A DNA stretch of 64,000 bases from Allium sativum (GCA_030737875.1 CM060919.1:804185160-804249159); one strand, 5' to 3'. Positions 34,430 through 46,445 are shown, counted from the stretch's first letter. Translations and numbers: made by a program. The notes: generated from the sequence alone by a model not told the origin.

Positions 34430-35445
34430 TCAAACCTTCAACAGAAATTTACCTACCTCTATCCGATACATCAGCCACGAGAGCATGTATTCGCCCTCCA
34501 GAAGATCCTGCCCTTTGGCCCTTCCATTTCTTCTTCGGTCACTCCCTAGTATAGTGTTCGACTTCACCACAGTTGAAGCAAGCATTCTTCCTTTTTCTGT
34601 ACGTAGTCTTTGATCAAATGACCCACGTTCCCACAACCATGACATTTCTTTTTTCCTTGAGATTTGTCGTGCTTTCCGCCCTCTTGTTGTTGTTCTTTCT
34701 TGGGCCACACTTTCTTGTTTTGTGTTTCCTCAACCTTAGCCTATTTATTTTCACCTTTGTCTTCTTCATGCATCAAGGCCATATCAACGAGCCTTCCAAA
34801 AGTTGCTCCCATCGGAATATGGGACATAGCTAACCCATGGAGGAGTTCATTCGGTCCTCTAGCAAACCGCAAAGCTTTCTTATGCGGGGCATCTACTAGC
34901 TCCAACCTGAACCTTGCCAGTTGATTAAATTTGCTAACATACTCTTTGACAGTCATGCCTCCATGCTTGAGCACTAAGAACCTTTCCATTTGCATACTTT
35001 TCTCAACTTGAGATAGAAACTTCATTTCAAACCTCTGTCTAAAATCATCACAAGTCTCCACTGGACGTCCCGCTTGCATCACTTCCCACCAGAATGAAGC
35101 TTCATCTTTCAGTAGCAAGGCGGCTAACTAAATCTTCCTACGATTGTCCACTTCAAAAATTCCAAACAAACCCTCCGTCTCTTTAAGCCAATTCCATTCC
35201 TCTACAAAAGTTTCGGTTCCATGGATTTGTTTTCCTCCTATATCACATAAATCTTTGCAGATCTTGGAGAAATTATCTGCATGCGAAGGAGGAGTAATGA
35301 CGGCTGTAGCTGGGGGAAGAACGTCTGCTTGACCACCGACAGGTGTCATTGCATATAGATACCTACGGAACCAACCTGGTATCGTAATGCCCCCAGAAAT
35401 ATTAGGTTCCCCAGATATGCTAAAAAGAAAAGGAAAGGGATTCAA
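34430..35445 (-). pseudogene. Chromovirus gag
   Basis: Three frames in succession on the minus strand. 35445-35128 holds the N-terminal part (NWLKETEGLFGIFEVD). 35118-34741 holds the capsid core: DEASFWWEVMQ, FRQRFEMKFLSQVEKSMQ and MTVKEYVSKFNQLARF, the retrotransposon gag pattern. Below 34741 comes a degenerate basic region where the zinc knuckle should be; frames shift and the CCHC spacing is not intact. Not functional. Confidence 0.78.
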
Positions 35446-35581
35446 ATAAGGAATCTAAAGATATTACATATGGCTTTGGGGAATATGTTTTTTAATACAG
35501 ACATTTCTTTTGCAAACGCTTCCTTTAAAAACCTTTTTGAAAACAATTTTCAAAATCTTTTATCCGATCTGGTAACTTTCA

Positions 35582-35593
35582 GCTCTGATACCA
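35582..35593 (-). promoter_or_regulatory. Primer-binding site of the chromovirus
   Basis: The minus strand reads TGGTATCAGAGC, initiator-Met type, four bases from the LTR start at 35598. It confirms minus orientation and that the right-hand LTR is the 5' LTR. Confidence 0.9.
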
Positions 35594-35597
35594 AGAG

Positions 35598-36382
35598 TGA
35601 CACCCCATGTCCGTTAATATCACTCATTAAGAAAATGCATTAAGTTTCGTGAAGCGTTATAGGTAAATAGAAACAGTAACATTACGAGACAGATATAAAA
35701 TAGCAGCGGAATTAAAAACTTTATTAATCATAAAGCATCGTAGTTCAAAACATGGTTACATCATATGTCTGAAATGCATAAAACCCAGTGCATCATTAAA
35801 ACTTCTGTTTTGCACTTAAAATATCAGAGTACAAAAATAAAAGAAGCGTAATCCCCAAAATGCAGCCATAGTAGAGAGACAAAAAATCGAGCAATATATC
35901 TAAGCAGCTCCAAGCAAGATGAAAGCAGAGAATCCAAATAAATCCCGAGTATTCCCACCGTGAGAACCTAGGGAGGAAACGGAAGAGAGAGAAGAGGAAA
36001 CAAAACGGGTCAGACATAAATTCTGGCGAGTCCAGTTACTTTTAGCATATAAATAAGTAAAAGCATCATGACAGGCATACAAACTGGAGAGTGAGATAAC
36101 AGTGTCATAAGGCAGGTATAGCGGGATAAACAGGATAATAGAACTGGATATGTTGCGCTTCTTAAGTACTTTTGTCTACACCAATACCAGTATAATAGAT
36201 ATGTAACAGGATTACATACTCCCTAATTGCTTAACAGAAACAAAATGATCCCAACAGAAATATAATAATAGTTTTAGGTGTACTCTAGTAACGGGTTTTA
36301 ACCCAAACTGAATTGATCGGTGCCTAAACAGAAATAACGGATGTTAACCTAAAAAGAAATACAGATACCCCATAGAAGCAGA
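35598..36382 (-). repeat. 5' LTR of the chromovirus, first part
   Basis: It begins TGACACCCCATG and follows the left LTR from 15098 to about 15860. It is interrupted after GCAGA (36378-36382) by the Athila element and resumes at 47680. Confidence 0.88.
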
Positions 36383-37596
36383 TGATCGCTGCTTTTCTAT
36401 GAATCAGTAAAGCGCGACATTTAAATTAAATTCTGCAAGCATACAGGTATGTAGCATACAGGTCGAACATAGGGAGGTGTTATTAAAAATTATTATCTAT
36501 TTATTCTTGGGCGAGTTAGACGAAGTTTGGATTTTTTTTTTATGTTGTTGAAATTACTCTGAATCTAATCAGTATCAAATTCAACAATTGAAAAGAAAAG
36601 GAACAATTACTAGAAAAAGAGAATAACAACTAGAATAATAATAGAAATTAAAAGTAGGATTCCTGTTGAAACTAATCAACAGTGAATCGCTAACAAGCAG
36701 TAATAAAAGACAATAACAATATGCATTCTACCCAAACCTAATTAGGTAGATAACACAAATTGTTATGAAATAACAATAAAACTAGAAAAAAGAAAAGACT
36801 TTTATTAGAACAAAAGAGAATACAGAATAGAAAAATGAATGGCATTTACAATGGGACATCATGTATATTTATAGAGATGTAGACCAAATCCTAATCAAAT
36901 CAATGACTAAATGACCCTCTTTTCCCAAGAAGTAATATCATATCTCTTGCCTTCCTTGACCAAGCTTGATTGGAAAGCAAATCACGGTGAATATCTTCCA
37001 AATCTTCCCTATCTTCCATGTGGCAAATTGATTGATTGATTGATGAGCAGATTGTACGTGATTAATTCTTCCAAACAAGGATACTCATTAGACTCCAAAG
37101 GCAACAAGGGATAAAATCTTCAAAATTGATCTTTTCTTGGCAATATTTCTATCAAAAATTCTTTTAATTGGAAATTGAAAAATGAATGTTCTGAATTAAT
37201 TTCCATGACTACTCCTGAAATGTCTATTAGTGAATATCATACATACACATGAATATGTATATATATAATATAATACTAATTAATATATTCTTCATAGCAA
37301 AGGGCCAGTGTGAACGCGTTCTGTTCTTTGGCAAAAAGTGAGCTCGACGGGGATCGAACTCAGGTCTCTCAGTACAAATTTCCATGCAATTACCAGTGAG
37401 CTACAACGTCTTTTGTAATTGAGGTGGCTTTAATACGGGGAAGTAGCTTTTTATCTGTAGTTGGCCTTTAATTTGAAACGAAGGAGGCATTTCTTGACAT
37501 CCTGTAAAAACATACAAAAGTAACCAAAGTATCATTTATTTATTTACAAAAGATAAAATATACGAGCGTAAAATAAACACATTTCTATGTTAATCA
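36383..37596 (-). repeat. 3' LTR of the Athila-type element
   Basis: 1214 bp, matching 46446-47674 almost throughout. A GATT repeat near 37030 is two units shorter than in the other LTR. It contains a tRNA-like sequence (37340-37410). Confidence 0.93.
37340..37410 (-). other. tRNA-like sequence with Pol III A and B boxes inside the LTR
   Basis: The minus strand reads TAGCTCACTGG (A-box fit TRGYNNANNNG) and, about 35 bases on, GTTCGATCC (B-box fit GWTCRANNC). Context and spacing resemble a tRNA body, but the acceptor and T stems do not pair well, so it is not a functional tRNA. It may be a SINE-like or tRNA-derived segment in the LTR. A second copy is at 47410-47488. Confidence 0.5.
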
Positions 37597-37612
37597 AATA
37601 CCCCCACACTTA
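37597..37612 (-). promoter_or_regulatory. Polypurine tract of the Athila-type element
   Basis: The minus strand reads TAAGTGTGGGGGTATT directly before the LTR start. Upstream is CTCGAGGACGAGTAAAAG, a common neighbour of this tract in such elements. Confidence 0.85.
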
Positions 37613-38957
37613 TCTTTTACTCGTCCTCGAGTAAAAAGAAAATGAAAAACTAACTAGATAGGTCGCACTTTCATAGGAAACACGATTGCATTGAGCGCAT
37701 GCAACAAGCCGTTAAACCTCTAGGTGTCCCTAGTAGGACGAGTGGTGTCTCGTGAGGGTTTTCAGCGGATACTACCCACAAAATCCAAATGCAGTATGCT
37801 ATGATTCTAATGAAACTACATGAATGCAATGGACATATGCAAATAAAAATGAAAAATGAAAACACGACTTATTTCAGGAAAGTGGTACAACAAATTAAGT
37901 TAATAATTTCTAATCAGTTGATTTTATTTTAGATACCTCGACTTATCACAAATTTTCAATATAAATCAAGTTTTCAAATGTTAAATTCCAGTTTGGCCAG
38001 TTAGTTCGGTCGATAACATAGTGCAGCCATGAAATAAATTCTTAGTTTGCTTGACATAGTTTGTAAAGTGGTATTCTAATTTTCTCATGTATGGCTAGTC
38101 AAATCAATAAGGTCAAGAAGTGTTTGGGCATCATCGCTTATTCTTTATTCTATAAAATTTTAAGATTTATGATTAAGTACATACACCTAACTTAGAAGAC
38201 CAAGGTTTACCACCCATGCACTGCCTCGCAGACTAACGGAGAGTGGGTAAAGAGCTTGGCCGATTGTGCAGGCCGACTTTGACTTTGTCAACAACGTGTC
38301 GGTAATCCTTAGGTGTCCAATCTCATAAAATGAGACCAAGATATTCCAACGCTGACTTTGTCAACAACGTGTCGGATAGAGCTTGGCGGGTTTGCACACC
38401 AACGCTCGATATACAAGCAATGTTGGATACCCTTGGATTACTATTATTATTATTGAATTTATAAGCACAAAAAGAGAGTTACGCGAATTCAACTTAACAC
38501 AACTTAGTTTTAAAGATTTGACAAGCCATTATAAGTATTTTAAGTCCTCCACTTGTTTAAACAAAGTCTACAATATAGAATAGATTTCATGGCCATCACC
38601 TAAGAATCTCCCTATGTACCGGTTACACTATTATCCCTCAAAATTAAACTTTTCATTATATTTCTTATTCGATCTAAGTTGAGAGAAAAAAATACTATCA
38701 ACTGGCTAAAAATTGTAAACTTATTTTGTTGTATCAATTGAAAATGAGTCGTATTTTCCAAAAAAAAAAAAATTGGTGTGTTACTGCGATATAAAATGTA
38801 TGACGGTCCTACATGAAAATTTTGAAAGAAAAATTAAAGAAAAATAAAAAGAATGCAATGCAGACTCCCCCCATACTTGATTGAGACAGTGTCCCAACTG
38901 TCTAAAATAAAAAATGAAAAAGAAAAATAAAAGAAAAAGAACGTGTACCACCTGATT
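37613..38957 (-). other. 3' untranslated interior of the Athila-type element
   Basis: No envelope-like or other gene recognised. It contains a short direct repeat around TGACTTTGTCAACAACGTGT (near 38280 and 38352), each copy close to an AGAGCTTGGC motif. Confidence 0.6.
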
Positions 38958-40334
38958 TCATGGTGGGTGATCAGGCTCATGCAGATCGATAGGGTTATCT
39001 TCGTCATATTGCTCGAATTCCAAAAATGGTTTCAGTCGTTGACCGTTTACTTTGAAGACTTTTCCATCCCTAGGATTTTCAATTTCAACCGCTCCATGAG
39101 GATATACTGTTTTCACAACATAAGGTCCAGTCCATCGAGATCTGAGTTTTCCTGGAAACAAGTGAAGTCTAGAGTCGTATAAAAGAACTTTTTGACCTAC
39201 GTTGAATTCCTTACGAAGTATGTTTTTGTCATGTTGGGCTTTGGTTCTTTCTTTGTAGATTTTCGCATTTTCATACGCCTCATTTCTTAATTCCTCTAAT
39301 TCCGAAATTTGCAACTTCCTATGTGAGCCGGCTTTTTCTAAGTCAAAATTCAAAAAATTTATGGCCCAAAGAGCACGATGATCTAATTCAAGAGGTAAGT
39401 GACAGGCCTTTCCAAAGACTAATCGATATGGTGACATCCCTAGATTGGTTTTATAAGCAGTGCGAAAAGCCCAAAGTGCATCAATCAGTTTTACGGACCA
39501 ATCTTTTCTATTGGAATTCACGGTTTTCTCAAGAATTTGCTTGATTTGTCTATTGGAAACTTCTACTTGTCCACTAGTTTGTGGATGGTAAGGGGTCGAT
39601 AGCTTGTGTGTGATTGAGTATTTCTTGAGCAAGGACTCAAAAGCACGATTATAGAAGTGAGTGCCATTATCGCTAATGATAGCTCGAGGTGTGCCAAAGC
39701 GTGAAAAGATGTTTTCTTTGAGGAATTTGACAACAACCTTGTTGTCGTTGGTTTTGGTCGGAATGGCTTCAACCCATTTTGAGACATAATCTACCGCAAG
39801 CAAGATGTAAAGATTCCCAAATGAATTAGGGAATGGTCCCATGAAATCGATGCCCCAAACATCAAATAACTCAATCACTAAAATGGGGTTGAGAGGCATC
39901 ATGTTTCGCTTGGTAATTCGACCCGTTCTTTGACATCGATCGCATTTAGAGCAAAATTCGAAAGCGTCACGGAAGAGTGTGGGCCAGTAAAAACCGCTTT
40001 GCAAGACTTTTGCAGCAGTTTTTCTTGCTCCAAAATGACCGCCACAAGCATGGTCATGTGAGAAGGAGAGAATACCTTGGTGTTCATGATCGGGCACACA
40101 CCTTCGAATGATTTGGTCTGGACAGTATTTGAAAAGATATGGATCGTCCCAATAGAAGTTTCGAACTTTCGAGAGAAATTTTTGTTTATCTTGTTTCGAC
40201 CATTCAGCGGGTGTTTGTTGTGTGACAAGATAATTTACAATTTCAGCGTACCAAGGGGTGTTAGAGATGGAAAGAATTTGTTCGTCAGGAAAATAGTCAT
40301 CGATTTGGGTGTCTTCAACATTTTCGTGCACAAT
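38958..40334 (-). pseudogene. Athila-type integrase
   Basis: About 457 codons are open. The zinc-binding region has [20 protein letters not shown] and then [11 protein letters not shown]. The catalytic core has [15 protein letters not shown] (first Asp), [15 protein letters not shown] (second Asp) and [16 protein letters not shown] (Glu). All three acidic residues and the HHCC ligands are present. The C-terminal part contains [19 protein letters not shown], the GPF/Y-like module. The frame is joined to RNase H upstream but separated by a TGA at 40337-40335. The domain itself looks intact. Confidence 0.93.
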
Positions 40335-40337
40335 TCA

Positions 40338-40826
40338 AGAGAGATGTTCAGCTACAACATTTTCAGAAGCCTTTTTATCTCGTATTTCGATATCGAATTC
40401 TTGAAGAAGAAGAAGGATCCAACGAATCAAGCGGGCCTTGGCATCCTTTTTAGAAAGAAAATAACGTGTGGCAGCATGATCAGTGTAAACTATGACTTTG
40501 GATCCTATGAGATATGGTCAGAATTTCTCAAGAGCGAAGACAACTGCCAAAAATTCCTTTTCAGTAGTTGAGTAATTCAATTGGGCCTCGTTTAAGGTTT
40601 TGCTAGCGTAATAAATGACTCGAGGGAGTTTATCGATACGCTGACCTAAGATGGCTCCAATTGCAAAGTCAGAAGCGTCGCACATAAGTTTGAAGGGCTG
40701 AGTCCAATCAGGAGGTTGAATGATGGGAGCTGTGGTCAAGATTGACTTAAGAGTTTCAAAAGATGTTTTGCAGTCATTGGAGAATTCGAACTTAACGTCT
40801 TTGGCAAGTAAATTTGAGAGAGGTTT
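40338..40826 (-). pseudogene. Athila-type RNase H
   Basis: Same frame as RT and integrase. It reads PFKLMCDASDFAIGAILGQR, IYYASKTLNEAQLNYSTTEK, EFLAVVFALEKF, then a TGA, then [20 protein letters not shown] and [20 protein letters not shown]. The catalytic DAS, E and TDH residues are visible. It is interrupted by one stop near 40518 and preceded by a stop at about 40827. Confidence 0.88.
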
Positions 40827-42008
40827 TCAAATTTTCGAGAAATCCTTAATGAATCTTCTATAGAATCCCACATGGCCAAGAAATGAACGAACATCTTTAA
40901 CAGACTTAGGAGGAGGCAGATTAGCAATCAAATCGATTTTGGATTTGTCGACTTCAAGGCCATCTTTGGAGACGACGTGGCCTAGAACTATCCCCTTTTT
41001 AACCATGAAATGACACTTTTCCCAATTAAGCAAGAGAGATTTTTCCTTACAACGTTTTAGGATGAGTTCTAAATGAGTGAGGCATTGGGAAAAAGGAGAT
41101 CCATAGATTGAAAAATCATCCATGAATATTTCTAAGAATTCGTCCACTATATCAGAGAAAATACTCATCATACACCTTTGGAAAGTCGCGGGGGCATTAC
41201 AAAGACCAAAAGGCATGTGACGATAAGCAAAGGTTCCAAAGGGACAAGTAAAGGTGGTCTTGTGTTGATCCTCTAAAGCAACAGGGATTTGGTTGTAGCC
41301 AGAGTATCCATCGAGAAAACAATAGTACTCATGACCCGCTAAGTGTTCGAGCATTTGGTCAATAAAAGGTAAGGGAAAATGGTCTTTTCGTGTGGCTGCG
41401 TTGAGCTTTCGATAGTCGATACACACACGCCATTTTGTTTTGATTTTTGTTGGGACAAGCTCATTACTTTCATTTTTGATCACTGTGACTCCCGATTTCT
41501 TTGGTACGACTTGTACTGGACTCACCCAGGTACTATCAGAGATGGGATAGATGATGTTATTGTCTAGACATTTGATTATCTCCTCCTTGACCACTTCTCT
41601 CATGTTTGGGTTTAATCGCCTTTGAGCCTCACGGATGCGTTTAGCCTCATCAACTAAGTGTATGCGATGTTCCACAATTGATGGGCTAATTCCTTTTATA
41701 TCGCTCAGTTCCCATCCCAAGGCATCTTTATTTTCTCGCAAAACTTCTAAGAGTTTTTCTTCTTGGTCTTCGGTAAGATCAAAGGCCAAGATTACGGGAA
41801 GATTTTCTGAGGAGTCTAAGTATGCGTACTTAAGGTCTTGTGGCAAGGGTTTGAGATCTAACTTAGGATGTTCTTGAGTGTTAACGTTGGTTAACATTCC
41901 TTGGTTAGATTCAGAAGACGAAGGATTTAAGTCAAGAAATTCATTCAGTTCAGAAATGTATTCCAGTTCGTCGAAATCGGAATCGAAATGTTCCAGACAC
42001 ATTTTCAA
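40827..42008 (-). pseudogene. Athila-type reverse transcriptase
   Basis: An open frame of about 393 codons with the RT blocks in order: STWVSPVQVVPKKSG, KTKWRVCIDYRKLNAATRKD, YYCFLDGYSGYNQIPVALED, FGTFAYRHMPFGLCNAPATF and FLEIFMDDFSIYG (the catalytic DD pair as FMDDF), then KCHFMVKKGIVLGHVVSKDG and VRSFLGHVGFYRRFIKDFSK. Ahead of it is a linker rich in acidic residues. A single TAA (42050-42048) separates it in frame from the protease, and a TGA ends it. Apart from these stops the domain looks complete. Confidence 0.94.
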
Positions 42009-42047
42009 GGCTTCAGAAGTGTCATTAGAGGTTTCGTCAACTATGGT

Positions 42048-43199
42048 TTAAATCATGTCGATTTCATCAGTCTCAAAATCCCTAGGTTGTTTGTTGAGAT
42101 TGAAGATGTTTAGCTCAGTGGTTAGGTGCCCGAAGGAAAGTCGAAGTTGATCGTTCCTACAATTAATGACAGCATTTGAGGTTGCAAAGTAGGGCCGTCC
42201 TAAAATCAATGGTATTTGAACTTTGGAATTTGAGACAGGCTCTGTTTCTAAAACTATGAAATCGACAGGGAAGTAAAATTGTTCGATCTGTATCAAGACG
42301 TCTTCGATAATTCCCAATGGCTTTTTGACAGACCGATCTGCTAACTGAAGGGTGATGTTTGTTGGTTTAATTTCCCCTAACCCAAGTTGACAATAAACAG
42401 TATAAGGAAGAAGATTGACAATGGCACCAAGGTCGAGTAGGGCACGAGAGATATGGGTGTTTCCTATTTTGCAATCAATCGTAGGGCAGCCAGGGTCTTT
42501 GTACTTGACTGGGGTAAGATTCGAAAGAGCAGAGCTTGTATTCGCAGTTAGAAAGGCGGTTTTTGGAACATTAGTTGCACGCTTTTGTGTGCACAATTCC
42601 TTAAGACATTTGGCATATTGAGGAATTTGTTCGATTGTGTCTAAAACGAGAATGTTCACACGGACTTGTTTGAAAATTTCCAAAATTTTATCAAAATTTG
42701 CCGCTTTCTTCTTATTAATGAGCCTATGGGGAAATGGAGCTATGGGTTTTTCGACTCTGTGACGAGTTTCATCATTCAGGTAAGAATATTTATCCAAGGA
42801 AATAGAAGGTGATAAGGCCGTAGAAGATGGAATGTTGGTATTGCCAACATAAATTTTCGAAGGTGGGTCGGGTTTGCCGACACTGGAAGAAGAATTGTTG
42901 GGATTGCCAACATTTAAGGAAACTTGAGGTTTAGAGGAATTGGCATTCGAAGCCAATGGGTGATCATCAAGATTAGGGATTGGGGTCGAGTTAGAAGGTT
43001 CGTCAGGGTCGCCCACGTTATTATCAATCCTCTTTCCAGATCGAAGGGTTGTAATAACGTTGACTGGATTATGGTTTTCGTCCTCACAAGAATTTACAGC
43101 ACGAGAGTTATATTTTGGATTCACCTCAGGTTGACTCGGCAACTTTCCTTTCTCGTTATTTTTCGCTAGTTCCTTTATCATATTCATCATTTGTTCCAT
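42048..43199 (-). pseudogene. Athila-type gag tail and aspartic protease
   Basis: 383 codons. The first 160 or so are a polar linker with NVITTLRSGKRI and FPHRLINKKKAANFDKILEI, typical of Athila gag-pol joints. The protease core is SRALLDLGAIVNLLPYTVYC, with the catalytic Asp in LDLGA, followed by TNITLQLADRSVKKPLGIIE, FYFPVDFIVLETEP and IPLILGRPYFATSNAVIN. The residue after GA, usually Ser, is Ile. It overlaps the end of gag in another frame, showing a frameshift near 43170. Confidence 0.9.
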
Positions 43200-44388
43200 T
43201 TTCTAAACGCACAATTTCTGGTGACGATTGAGAAGATTGAGAGGATTGGTTTGATGGTTGAAAATTGGGGTGCCTGTAAGGTTGCTTGGATTGAGATGCT
43301 GTTTGAGAGGTTTGAGAAATTGGAGGTGGAGCTTGATAATTTGGGTTGGGAATAAAGGGTTGCACGTGAGATGGGTTAGCCGAGTTATTGGGGTTTGACC
43401 AAGAAAAATTTGGGTGGTTCCTCCAACCAGGATTGTATGTGGATGAGTAAGGATTATTTTGAGCTATAGCATTGGCTTGGTCCTGAGAGTAATAGTGGGG
43501 TAACCCTTCTCCGGCTTGAGGAGTTTGATTTTCTAAGGGAATTTGACTTGGGTCCACGACATGCACTCCTCTAGTAGAAGTACGAATGGGAACACGAATT
43601 GATTCCCATTGCATGTCCTTTTCAGAATAATCTTCTAAGAATTGCCAAGCTTCATCGGCTGTCTTAGACATAAAATCTCCTCCACACATTGATTCTAGTT
43701 GAGTTCTAGTCTGATAGTTTAGCCCTTCATATGCAATTTGACATAAGTGATCTTTTAGAATTCCATGATGAGGGCAACTATATAATAGCTGGTTGAATCT
43801 CTCAAAGTATTTTGAAAAAGTTTCCCCCTCATTTTGACAAAATTGATTTATCTCGGTTCGGATTTTTAGAGTTTTATGAAAAGGGAAAAACTTTTTCAAG
43901 AATGCAGTGACAAATTCATCCCAACTTCTTATGGAATGTCTTGGAAGAGAATTTAGCCATCTTTTAGCGCTTTCAAGTAGTGCAAATGGAATTAGCCTTA
44001 GCTTGATCGATTCGTTAGATAGTTGTTGCATTTTTGTTGTGGAAGCATACAATTCAAATTCACTCAAAAATTCATAAGCATTTTCAGATCCAGTAAACTT
44101 TGGTACCCCTTGGATAAAAGAATGTTTTAGCTCAAAATTGTTTCCTTCAGCTGGTGGGAACACAATGACAGATGGTTGAACGGTCCTAGTCGGATAACAT
44201 CGATCACGAAGAGATAAGGGTCTATCTATTTGGATAATGAGGTTTTGAAAATTTTGATTTGTTTGGTTTTGATCCCCAAAGTTTGGAAAGTTGTGATTCA
44301 CTCGATTTTGATCCAATTCGGTTGGAAAATTTTGGTTGATTCGAGAACCCCTAGGAGAATTTTGTTGGCTAACACTTTTTTCACTCAT
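43156..44388 (-). pseudogene. Athila-type gag
   Basis: Preferred start at ATG 44388 (MSEKSVSQQN); an in-frame ATG at 44409 is also present. The capsid region has HSFIQGVPKFTGSENAYEFL, LRLIPFALLESAKRWLNSLP, WDEFVTAFLKKFFPFHKTLK, EGETFSKYFERFNQLLYSCP and HHGILKDHLCQIAYEGLN, the retrotransposon gag pattern of this lineage. The tail is rich in Gln, Asn, Pro and Ser and has no zinc knuckle, as usual for Athila. It ends prematurely by a frameshift; the next frame continues the protein from about 43199. Confidence 0.92.
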
Positions 44389-44409
44389 TGTTGTTAAATG
44401 CAAGCACAT

Positions 44410-46421
44410 AAATTAGCTACAATGAAATTTTCTGTCCTTAATGGCTCCTAACCCAAAATTATATAGTGACACGTTTGATTACATAGATCAAAAGATTTCT
44501 TAGCCAGTTAACGGACAGGAGTTATCGGTGCACCAAGAATCACCCTAGCAATGCAGCCGAAGGTTTAAGTATCTTCAGAGTAACAACCGATATAATATTT
44601 ACGAATCACCGTAATATTTATAAACGGTTATTTCTCTGTCGTAGTCTAGACACCAAGAAATAATTCGTTCCAAATGAATCAACTATCACAATACAATTAA
44701 GCCCTAGATGAGCCCGTGACTCCCTTAAGTCCAACGTCTAACCGTTATTATTAGTTAGATTCTACGATGAAATGCAATTTGTGGGCAAAGGAAAGGGTGA
44801 TGAAATCCCTCACCTTATGTGAATTGGGGTATTGCCCTTAACAGAATGAATAAAAAGTGCAGAAATAACAATAATCACACAATTTAATTGCACAAATTAA
44901 AAATTTACATTCAATCCGCTGCCCCTGCAGAATTTTTTTACAACAATTGTCTATATTATTTTTCTTTTGCAGCAGAGCACCTGTAGAGTTTTAAAAAATT
45001 TCTCACCTTGATCGGCAGTCCTCCAGTGAAATTGGGTAGCGCTAGCGCGTTCACACCCCACTTGGTGTGCAACCGCTCCAACAATTCGACTTCAACTATT
45101 TGCAATTGTTTGACTTTTGAATTTCTCCACTTCGGTCTTGCTTGTTTTCCTTCCTTCGCTTGATCTTGATTTTGATTTTTTTTTTTAAGAAATTGTTAAA
45201 ACAAGGAAAGAGATTAAGGAGGAAAAAAAAGGAATAGAAGACAAAACTAGCAAGATATTTTTTTCTTGTTTTTGGAGATTGCAATGTCAATAAATAACAT
45301 CAAATCTGCCAATCAAGAGTTTTTTCAGAAAAAATGGAAAGGAATAGTATTAGAAGAAAATAAATCTAAAGTAAAAGGAAACAAAATAAATGAAAAGAGA
45401 AAGAGGGAAGGAGATTCTATTGAAAACAGGGAACGAAAAAGCAAAAGGAAAGAGTTTTTTTATTTATTAATATGTTGAAAAGAAGAAAGAATTTGTAAAA
45501 GAAGAGAATGGGATAGAGAAATAAAAAGGAAAGAAATAGGTGAAAATTGGTAACTTTTTTTTCCTTTTAAAATTTGTAAAATGAAGAAAAGGGGTGTATA
45601 AAAAAATAGGAAAGGAAATGAAGGAAAGAAACTGAAAAATTGGTAAGAAATTAAAAGAAAAAGTGGCAAAAAAAAAATTTTATATATAAAAGGAAAGCAA
45701 TGAGAGAAAATAGCAAGCAAATTAAAGATGTGAAAACTAAAAAGGTGATTGCAAAATGGAAAGAAATTTGGGTAATAGAATTATTCAGCAACAACGAGAA
45801 AATTTAGAAAGAAATTTGTTTTTTTTTTTTAAAAGGGTAAGAGATTTGCAACAGAAGGAGATTTGTGAGAAGAAATTATAAGAAAATGGCAAGAATTTGT
45901 ACAAAGGGAAGAATTTAATGACAAAATTTTTCTTTTTTTTTCTGATTTGTAAAAGAAGAAAGAGAACGTAGAAGATTGGGAAAAGAAATGGAAAGATGGA
46001 AAGAAATAAAGCAAAAATTGAAAGGTTTTTTTTCCTTTAAAATTGAAAAGAAGGAAGAATTTATAAAAGAAAAGAAGGAGATTGAGAAATAAAAAGGAAA
46101 TAAATAAATGAAAGAAAAAAAGGAAATAAGGTCAAGAAAATTTGGCAAGTTCTTTTTTTTTTTATTTGCCTAAAGTAGGAAGAGGGAACAAACAAATGTA
46201 AAAATTGGAAGGAAGGAACAGATGAGATTAAAGAAAAGAAACAAAGAGACAAAAGTGGCAAGAATTTTTTTTTCTCTTCTCTTGTTTAGATGATTCTAGC
46301 ACAATGTTTGATACAAAATCAACTAATAAAGTGATTTTTTTTTAGCAAAACAAAAACAAAAATAAAAATAAAAACTAACACGAATCAGATATTAAATAAA
46401 CAATAAAATTTAATTGTTACC
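44410..46421 (-). other. 5' leader of the Athila-type element, with a long purine-rich tract
   Basis: No protein recognised. From about 45200 to 46330 the plus strand is almost wholly A and G (AAAGGAAAGAAA-like) broken by short T/C runs such as TTTTTTTTCCTTTAAAA. The same modules recur with variation, so it looks like a degenerate tandem repeat. On the transcribed (minus) strand this is a pyrimidine-rich leader between primer site and gag. Confidence 0.7.
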
Positions 46422-46439
46422 TCCCCGGCAACGGCGCCA
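46422..46439 (-). promoter_or_regulatory. Primer-binding site, Asp tRNA type
   Basis: The minus strand reads TGGCGCCGTTGCCGGGGA, matching the tRNA-Asp-type primer site known from Athila/Tat gypsy elements, six bases from the LTR. Confidence 0.9.
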
Positions 46440-46445
46440 AAAACT

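Noticed and set aside
34573..34924. Plus-strand hydrophobic frames in the chromovirus gag region
   Set aside because: They lie opposite the gag frame on the minus strand and arise from its antisense.
37340..37410. Functional tRNA gene
   Set aside because: Only the A and B boxes fit. The acceptor and T stems do not pair, and the copy at 47410-47488 shows it is simply part of the LTR.
37613..38957. Envelope-like gene of an Athila element
   Set aside because: Some Athila elements carry one after integrase, but here no frame longer than about 80 codons with a signal peptide or membrane segment is present.
38943..43169. Plus-strand frames opposite the Athila pol
   Set aside because: All overlap the well supported minus-strand protease, RT and integrase and show no motifs of their own.
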